Assembly: GCF_003255815.1 (NCBI RefSeq)
Contig: NC_037669.1
Location: forward strand, 136,177,558 to 136,241,557
DNA: 64,000 nt
Direction of reading: 5' to 3'
From: Theropithecus gelada
Taxonomy: Eukaryota; Chordata; Mammalia; Primates; Cercopithecidae
Part shown: piece after piece, positions 56,844-64,000 of the stretch
Numbering within the stretch: the first letter of the stretch is position 1
How the letters are laid out: every line of letters starts with the position of its first letter
Position numbers and translations under genes: made by a program
Notes under the pieces: generated by a model
Database searches by the model: none
What the model was told of the DNA's origin: nothing
Seen by the model: only the letters and a program-made list of their open reading frames with translations

Positions 56844-57143
56844 GGCCGGGCGCGGTGGCTCAAGCCTGTAATCCCAGCACTTTGGGAGGCCGAGGCGGGT
56901 GGATCACGAGGTCAGGAGATCGAGACCATCCTGGCTAACATGGTGAAACCCCTTCTCTACTAAAAATACAAAAAACTAGCCGGGCGTGGTGGCGGGCGCC
57001 TGTAGTCCCAGCTACTCGGAGGCTGAGGCAGGAGAATGGCGTGAACCTGAGAGGCGGAGCTTGCAGTGAGCCGAGATCGCGCCACTGCACTCCAGCCTGG
57101 GTGACACAGCGCGAGACTCTGTCTCAAAAAAAAAAAAAAAAAA
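56844..57143 (+). mobile_element. Alu SINE, full length, Y-type
   Basis: Starts GGCCGGGCGCGGTGGCTCAA. Target-site duplication AGAAGTCAGCGT; inserted directly after the tail of the previous Alu. Confidence 0.95.
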
Positions 57144-57453
57144 GAAGTCAGCGTAAATTAAAATCCAGTGGCATAATTTTGATCCATTAGGGAACAGTTG
57201 TGGCTAAGGGAGTATAAATATTATAATTATTGAACTCATAACAGCATTCTCTGGGATAATGTTTTACCAATCACGCTTACATTAAGAGAAAGTTCCAATT
57301 TAGCTAATTAGCAATTTAGTTTCCATGGCCTCTTAAACTTTGATTTCACTGAGGCTTTCTCGTCTTAAGTAACATCATCTCCTTAATCCTCTAGGGTAAT
57401 ATAAACATCAGTCCCAGGACAAAATGAAAAGCAGACACCAAAAGCAACAAACT

Positions 57454-57745
57454 GGCTGGGCATAGTGGCTCATGCCTGTAATCCCAGCACTTCGGAGGCC
57501 AAGGCGGGTGGATCACAAGGTCAGGAGACCAAGATCATCCTGGCCAACATGGTGAAACCCTGTCTCTACTAAAAATACAATAATTAGCCCGGTGTGGTGG
57601 CATGCACCTGTAGTCCCAGCTATTCAGGTGGCTGAGGCAAGAGAATCACTTCAACAGGGGAGGCGGAGGTTGCAGTAAGCTGAGATCGCACCACTGCACT
57701 CCAGCCTGGGTGATACAGCCTGTAAGACTCCATCTCAAGAAAAAA
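57454..57745 (+). mobile_element. Alu SINE, full length
   Basis: Starts 'ggctgggcatagtggctcat'. Target-site duplication AAAAGCAACAAACTGG / AAAAGCAACGAACTGG. Confidence 0.93.
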
Positions 57746-57800
57746 GCAACGAACTGGTAATAGACAGGATGCATTCACAAAGTATTTCTAGGCGGTGAAT

Positions 57801-58095
57801 TATTATTATTATTATTCTGAGATGGAGTCTCGCTCTGTTGCCCAGGCTAGAGTGCAGTGGTGTGATCTCAGCTCACTTCAACTTCCCCCTCCAGGGTTCA
57901 AGCTGTTCTGCTGCCTCAGCCTCCCTAGTAGCTGGGATTACAAGCATGTGCAACCTGGCTAATTTTTGTATTTTTGGTAGAGATGGGGTTTCACCACGTT
58001 GGTCAGGCTGGTCTTGAACTCCTGACCTCAAGTGATCTGCCAACCTCGGCTTCCCAAAGTGCTAGGATTACAGGTGTGAGCCACTGTGCCCGGCC
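57801..58095 (-). mobile_element. Alu SINE, full length, (ATT)n tail
   Basis: (TTA)n then 'ctgagatggagtctcgc'; ends 'tgtgcccggcc'. Inverted relative to the Alu 55 bp to its left. Confidence 0.93.
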
Positions 58096-58508
58096 TTGAC
58101 TTGTTACTTTGAATTTTTTTTTTTTTTTCCCTGTGGAATTTGAACTTTGTTCTGCAGTAGATTCTAAAACTAGCTTACTTTTTAATTCAGCTGTTTATAT
58201 CTGTGGTAGACTGCTGTTTCTGGTTCAAACATTTTAGTTGAAAGTTAGAATTCCTATAGTTTCATTCTCCTTTTTATGACTGAACATACCACATTTATAA
58301 CATTGTTCTTTCTGGAACTTAGGATAACTAAGAAAAACCAGTGGTTTTGAAAAAGTTATATAGCACACGAAGAATTATATGAAGGAAATATAACTGCTTA
58401 GGTGATTACAGAGGAGCTAAGCACTGAGGCAATGTTTAGAAAATCCAAGTATTGAAAGGAAGCATAATTGTTTATTGTTTTTGTTTTTTTAATTCTAAAA
58501 TATGTTCT

Positions 58509-58822
58509 GGCCAGGTGCAGTGGCTCACACCTGTAATCCTAGCACTTTGGGAGGCTGAGGCGGGCAGATTGCTTGAGCTCAGAAGTTCAAGACCACTCTG
58601 GGCAACATGGCAAAACCCAGTCTCTACTAAAAATACAGAAAATTAGCCGGGTGTGGTGGCGCATACCTGAAATCCCAGCTACTCAGGAAGCTGAGGCATT
58701 AGAATCACTTGAGCTGGGGAGGTGGAGGCTGCAGTGAGCTGAGATTGCGCCACTGCACTCCAGCCTGGGTGACAGAGTGAGACTCCATCTCCAAAAATAT
58801 AAATAAATAAAAAATAAATAAA
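58509..58822 (+). mobile_element. Alu SINE, full length
   Basis: Runs from 'ggccaggtgcagtggctcac' to an (AAAT)n tail. Confidence 0.93.
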
Positions 58823-59026
58823 ATACTGTCTGTAGCAGTTTTGATTGTTACAGATTGTTACAGATAAGTGGAGATGGAATATATTGGGTAGATAGATAAT
58901 GTAAATGAGTCATCTGAGTTGGAGGGACAGAGATAATTTGAGAAATCCATGCCCCTCTAAAGGTGAGGAGTATCAACTCTAGTAAGTTGTAGTTTTGTGA
59001 CAATAGGATCCCAAGATTGCTAGATC

Positions 59027-59332
59027 TTTTTTTTTTTTTTTTTTTTTTTTTTTTGAGCCGTAGTCTCACTCTCGCCCAGGCTGGAGTGCAGTGGCACGAT
59101 CTCGGCTCACTGCAAGCTCCGCCTCCAGGATTCACACCATTCTCCTGCCTCAGCCGCCCGAGTAGCTGGGACTACAGGTGCCCGCCACCACACCCGGCTA
59201 ATTTTGTGTATTTTTAGTACAGACGGAGTTTTACCGTGTTAGCCAGGATGGTCTCAATCTCCTGACCTCGTGATCCGCCCGCCTCGGCCTCCCAAAGTGC
59301 TGGGATTACAGGCATGAGCCACCCCACCCGGC
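59027..59332 (-). mobile_element. Alu SINE, full length
   Basis: 28-base oligo-T; ends 'ccacccggca'. GATTGCTAGATCTT / GATTGCTAAATCTT flanks. Confidence 0.94.
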
Positions 59333-59433
59333 ACGATTGCTAAATCTTAGGAGTATTCAAGAGAAACTAGAAATTCCTTTTTTATTTCCTGATTTTAAAA
59401 ACACTTCTTAGGCTCATATAAAAACATGTCTTT

Positions 59434-59615
59434 AGCTAGGCACAGTGGCACGCATCTGTAGAGTGGCATGCATCTGTAGTTCCAGCCACTTGACAGACTG
59501 AGATAGAAAGATCATTTGAGGCCAGGAGTTCGAGGCTGCAGTGCATTACAGTAGTGTCTAAATAACCACTGCACTGCAGCCTGGGCAACCTAGCAAGACC
59601 CATCTTTTAAAAAAA
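59434..59615 (+). mobile_element. Alu left-monomer (FLAM-like) element
   Basis: 'gctaggcacagtggcacgcatctgtag', followed by a 20-bp local duplication of GTGGCA(C/T)GCATCTGTAG, to an A-tail. Confidence 0.8.
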
Positions 59616-59616
59616 A

Positions 59617-59659
59617 TCTATCTAATCTATCTATCTATCTGCCATCTATCTAATCTAAT
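59617..59659 (+). repeat. (TATC)n microsatellite
   Basis: Imperfect run of ATCT units continuing from the A-tail of the preceding element. Confidence 0.9.
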
Positions 59660-60190
59660 TTATGTCTTCAGGCCACATCTAGCCTGTAAACTCGTAGTTG
59701 AGGCCCTCTCCCTCTAGCATAAGTAGTAACAATTAGAAGTGATTGGAATAGGGAGCAGCATATTTGGGTTTAGGAACAGGGAACAAGATGGTCTAATGCC
59801 AGAGAAGAGAGCTAAAGATACTAGAGTTTATAAATCAGTTTGTTTATAAATAGGCACACACATACAGGAATAAATAAGAGAAAGTATTGCTTTGAAAAAG
59901 TTGATACTGTGAGTATGAATCTAACCAAACTAATGACAATAAAAACAGTGTTTGTAAGACATTGATGCTTTAGAGAGAGGAACCATTAATTCCTACCTAA
60001 TGACAGATTTCTTTGTCCTGCTTTCATAACACATAATTTATGACTCAAAATGCCTGTTAGAATTTGGAAAAGACTAATTGACCCTTTTCTAGATAGACCA
60101 GGTATTCTTATATAGGCTATAATACATTATTTAGCATTCATGTCTAGGCTTAAAATGTTACCCTACATTCTCAGAAAGACAAGCTGTATT

Positions 60191-60486
60191 CCTTTTTTAT
60201 TTTTTTGAGAGTGTCTTGCTCTGTCACCCAGGCTGGCGTGTAGTGGTGCAATCTCGGCTCACTGCAACCTCTGCCTCCTGGGTTCAAGCAGTTCTCATGC
60301 CTCAGCCTCCCAAGTAGCTGGGATTATAGGCATGTGCCACCATGCCTAGTTACTTTTTGTAGTTTTAGTAGAGACAGGGTTTCGCCATGTTGGCCAGGCT
60401 GGTCTTGAACTCCTGACCTCAAGTGATCCACCTGCCTTGGACTCCCAAAGTGCTGCGATTACAGGCGTGAGCCACCGTGCCCAGCC
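60191..60486 (-). mobile_element. Alu SINE, full length
   Basis: T-tail, 'gagagtgtcttgctctg', ends 'cgtgcccagcc'. Confidence 0.93.
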
Positions 60487-60659
60487 TATTTATTCTCATT
60501 AATGTCATCTCCCTATAATTTATTGAGTAAAATGAATTCTTTAGGAAGACACACCAAGTTTGTTTATCCTGTGCATTTAAATTTTCTTTGGCATATCACC
60601 ATATGAGGAGATGGAGGTGAGAAGGGGGAATACAAGTAGCCAGTTTAAAGAAGTGTGGG

Positions 60660-60958
60660 AACCAGGTGCGGTGGCTCACGCGTGTAATCCCAGCACTTTG
60701 GGAGGCTGAGGCGGGTGGATCACCTGAGGTCAGGAGTTCAAGACCAGCCTGACCAGTATGGAGAAACCCCGTCTCTACTAAAAATACAAAAATTAGCTGG
60801 GTTAGTGATGCATGCCTGTAATCCCAGCTGCTTGGGAGGCTGAGGCGGGAGAATCACTTGAACCCGCGAGGCGGAGGTTGCGATGAGCCTAGATTGTGCC
60901 ATTGCACTGCAGCCTGGGCAAAAAGAGTGAAACTCCATCTCAAAAAAAAAAAAAAAAA
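60660..60958 (+). mobile_element. Alu SINE, full length
   Basis: Runs from 'aaccaggtgcggtggctcac' to an A-tail. Target-site duplication AGAAGTGTGG. Confidence 0.94.
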
Positions 60959-61486
60959 GAAGTGTGGAGAAAGTATCTATGTTCCAGACCTCATGGTTGG
61001 AGCTAAAATATGAACCTTTTTTCTCAGCGGTGTCCAGTTGATAGAAAAGAGAGCTTACTTGCTGTGGGCGTATCTGAGTATCTGGATGATATAGTGGAAA
61101 ACATTTCTTGCTTTAGAACTAGACCGGAGTTTGAATGCCATTTCTGGCACTTTCTGGCTTGTGATTCTGTTCCCTTGTATATAAAGTAGGAGTAATAATG
61201 CCTATTTTGGAAAGTGATTTTGGGATTTAAATGAGATGTCCTCTGTTTTTCTCAGATCTTATAATAGACACTCAGGTGCTAGCTATTGTACCTTTATTGG
61301 TTACTAATGAATTGTTACATGCTCTTAATTTCTGCATTCATGAAAGCACTGGACAAGATCGTGGAGCCACTTCAGAATATTTAGTCTGTTTTTTAGGTCT
61401 TTGCTCAAAAATCATGTTTATGAAACTTGAACATCAGCTTTGATATCTTGATCATACATATATATACCATGTATGCTTAAGTTTAT

Positions 61487-61620
61487 AAAATACACAAATC
61501 AAAACCAAAATGTTAATGATTAAATATTTCAATATTTTTGGTAATAATGGTAAAATACATAAATCAAAACTAACCAAAATGTTAATAATGAAATATTTCC
61601 ATATTTTTGGTAATAATGTT
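61487..61620 (+). repeat. Tandem duplication of a ~67-bp AT-rich unit
   Basis: Unit 1 (61487-61551) and unit 2 (61552-61620) share 'aatcaaaac', 'ccaaaatgttaat' and 'atatttttggtaataatg', with a 4-bp indel and a few substitutions. Confidence 0.93.
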
Positions 61621-61917
61621 TCTTTATGGTTGTTGGCATAATAGTCTATGGATGTCTCTAGCATCAAAGCAATGTTAATAAGTCTAAGAAGACTACTGGC
61701 TATCAGTTATTAGCATTGGTCTGATTTGTGGTAATTGTATTCATAAAACTTCTTAATATATTTCCTGGCCTCTCTGAGCTATTGGCTTTTTCATTCTTCT
61801 GCATGTGTGAGATATGGAAATCCTTTGAATTAGGGCTTTGTGACTGAACCATTGTCACTACTTCCTTCTTTTTATGTATTTTCTCTTCAAAGCACAAAGA
61901 AATTAGAAATATCTTTG

Positions 61918-62222
61918 TAGCCAGGCGCGGTGGCTCAAGCCTGTAATCCCAGCACTTTGGGAGGCCGAGACGGGCGGATCACGAGGTCAGGACATCGAGA
62001 CCATCCTGGTTAACACGGTGAAACCCCGTCTCTACTAAAAAATACAAAAAAACCTAGCCGGCCGAGGTGGCGGGCGCCTGTAGTCCCAGCTACTCAGGAG
62101 GCTGAGGCAGGAGAATGGCGTAAACCTGGCAGGCGGAGCTTGCAGTGAGCTGAGATCCGGCCATTGCACTCCAGCCTGGGTGACAGAGCGAGACTCCGCC
62201 TCAAAAAAAAAAAAAAAAAAAA
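61918..62222 (+). mobile_element. Alu SINE, full length, young monkey Y-type
   Basis: 'caagcctg', 'gagacgggcgg', 'gatccggcc'; target-site duplication AGAAATATCTTTGT. Confidence 0.95.
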
Positions 62223-62234
62223 GAAATATCTTTG

Positions 62235-62392
62235 TCTGGGTACAGTGGCTCACACCTGTAATCTCAACACTTTGGGAGGCTGAGGCAAGAGGATCACTTG
62301 AACCTAGGAAGTCAAGGCTGCGGTGAGCCAAGTTTGCACCACTGCACTATAGCTTGGGTGAGACCCTGTCTCAAAAAAAATAAAAAAAGAAA
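62235..62392 (+). mobile_element. Alu single-arm (FLAM-like) element
   Basis: 'gtctgggtacagtggctcac' to 'gaccctgtctc' and an A-tail, with the centre missing. Confidence 0.82.
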
Positions 62393-62948
62393 TAATCTTA
62401 TCTGCAAACATTGCTGAAACTTGTTTAGTTTCTTCTTCTTTTTTCTCTTGGTATCAAGGAATTTAAATTTTAGATGGACTGTGTTTATTAAAATTGGTAG
62501 ACTATGCTAAACAAATTTTCAATTCTTTTGCCTCGAAAAATGGAACTCTTTAAGTCTTATGTAATTGGAAAACTTTTACTTTTCACTTAACATTAATTTG
62601 AATTTCTGGTGACAGTGAAAATTTTTTTTTCAGGGCTTGTTAAACAACTGTTTTAAATGATGAACAAAACCCTACTCAATGAGAATAGTATTGTATGTGA
62701 AACTGTAAACAAGTCATTATTAATCTTATTTTGCAGATGGAAGTAAGAATGCAAAAATAGTGGACATGCCAAGTTAATGCTGTTAATAATATGTAAAATT
62801 CTTTGCTTAAACATTTATTACTTAAACTAAAAAATAAAAAAGTGGACATTAGCCTCACTTACAAGGATAATGTTATTAATACATTGTTGTTCATTCCTTT
62901 TGAATCAGATTCCAAAATGCTAGAAATTATGTTAAGATGTTATTTTAT

Positions 62949-63237
62949 TCTGGGCATGATGGCTCACACCTGTGATCCCAGCTTTTTGGGAGGCCAAGGC
63001 AGACAGAATCATTTGAGGTCAGGAGTTCGAGACCAGCCTGACTAACATGGTGAAACCCCCGTCTCTGCTGAAAATACAAAAATTAGCTGGGTATGATGGC
63101 ACACACGCCTGTAATCTCAGCTACTCCAGAGGCTGAGGCAAGAGAATCGCTTGAACCCGAGAGGTGGAGGTTCCAGTGAGCTGAGATTGCGCCACTGCAC
63201 TGCAGCCTGGCAAGAGTGAAACTCCATCTCCGGAAAA

Positions 63238-63245
<8 letters not shown>
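62949..63245 (+). mobile_element. Alu SINE, full length
   Basis: Runs from 'ctgggcatgatggctcac' to an A-tail that passes into the TA repeat. Confidence 0.92.

Positions 63246-63278
<33 letters not shown>
63246..63278. repeat. (TA)n microsatellite
   Basis: About 16 TA units directly after an Alu A-tail. Confidence 0.95.
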
Positions 63279-63279
<1 letters not shown>

Positions 63280-64000
63280 TTATTAGGCAGTATAAAATAT
63301 GGAAAGAACGTAAGACTCAACTTCAGAAGGTTGAGATTCAAGCTCTGCCTCCGCCTCTGCCTGTTAGTGATTTTACCTTTGGTAAAGATTTAAGTGTTCT
63401 GAGTTTCTTTTCCTCATCTGTATATAGTAATAACACATGCTTAGCCTATTCTGTTTGCTGTGAGAATCAAATGAGATAACATATAAGAAAGGAATATTTA
63501 AATACCAAGGTGAAATTTATATAAACAAATAATGCTATATTTCTCCCTCATAAATGAGGTTCAAACTGTAGTGATCACCTTCAGTGAGCACAGCAGCAAG
63601 AGCAAGATTCAATCTAAAGAAATACCCTGACTGAAGAATATTCTAATTGTTTTTGAGAAGAGGTGACTAGGGTCCTTGATCAGTTGTGCCACATACACCA
63701 TAAAATCAAAAGTAAAAACATCTAAAATGGAGTACAAGTCTAGAATGTTTAAGCTCTAATGCAAGGATTTTCTAGCCAAATCTTATTTTACAGATGAAGA
63801 GACTAAGACAGGGTTATCTAATAAGTTTTCTAGTGGCAAACTAAAATGCAATTCTCAGGGTGGTTAATGAGATACAAGTTTTGAAATTAGTTGTACTTAT
63901 AAGGTGTGAAATCACCATTTTACCACTGACTTAGAATGTAACTTGGACAGCTTGACCTCCCTAAACCTTTGTTTGTTCACCTGTAAATTTGGGCTGGTGA

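Larger units (their letters stand above)
55006..64000 (+). other. SLC33A1: SLC33A1 intron 1 (5' part)
   Basis: Starts with donor gtagtg. I searched by eye for exon 2 (expected to continue with Asp-Phe-Leu-Phe-Phe) and did not find it before 64000. The frame of exon 1 would stop at 55032-55034 if unspliced. Unassigned stretches include 55010-55870, 56043-56528, 57144-57453, 59620-60190, 60960-61917, 62391-62948 and 63280-64000. Confidence 0.85.

Noticed and set aside
1..64000. CRISPR arrays, operons, phage or plasmid genes, tRNA or rRNA genes.
   Set aside because: None seen; the regularly recurring segments are Alu SINEs and the genes are spliced vertebrate genes.

Overview
This is nuclear DNA from a primate, most likely an Old World monkey (macaque, baboon or guenon type). 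About 70 Alu SINEs fill roughly a third of the window. The youngest share sequence marks that I know from the cercopithecid AluY lineage, such as 'caagcctgtaatccc', 'ccgagacgggcgg' and 'gatccggccactgcac'. The window covers the 5' ends of two divergently transcribed housekeeping genes, recognised from their coding exons: GMPS (GMP synthase) on the minus strand and SLC33A1 (the endoplasmic-reticulum acetyl-CoA transporter AT-1) on the plus strand. This matches human 3q25.

Layout. 1-31.8 kb is the 5' part of GMPS on the minus strand: coding exon 3 (322-436), exon 2 (5578-5759) and exon 1 (31537-31563), with a 5.1-kb intron 2 and a 25.8-kb intron 1. Together these exons encode the first 108 residues, including the glutamine-amidotransferase nucleophile Cys104. 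A CpG island of about 1.7 kb (30.44-32.11 kb) holds the GMPS promoter. 32.1-53.4 kb is intergenic and almost entirely mobile-element debris: Alus, old L1 fragments, LTRs and a MaLR element with part of its internal region. 53.46-54.43 kb is a second CpG island with the SLC33A1 promoter and 5' UTR. The first coding exon of SLC33A1 (54231-55005) encodes residues 1-258 plus one base. 55.0-64 kb is SLC33A1 intron 1; I did not find exon 2.

The two genes are not functionally coupled in any way the sequence shows. GMPS makes GMP from XMP in the cytosol; SLC33A1 brings acetyl-CoA into the ER lumen. They lie head to head but their start codons are 22.7 kb apart, so they do not share a promoter.

The most interesting regulatory signal is in the SLC33A1 promoter. 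A perfect CLEAR-type palindrome (GTCACGTGAC, 53521-53530) is followed 9 bp later by a perfect ER stress response element, CCAAT-N9-CCACG (53540-53558). That pairing fits a transporter linked to the unfolded protein response and ER autophagy. Among the mobile elements the clearest structures are a 5'-inverted (twin-primed) L1 with matching target-site duplications, a DNA transposon containing a 15-bp perfect hairpin, a deep nest of insertions inside an old L1, and two Alus sharing three copies of one target site. I saw no wholly new gene system; the window otherwise reads as an ordinary primate gene neighbourhood.
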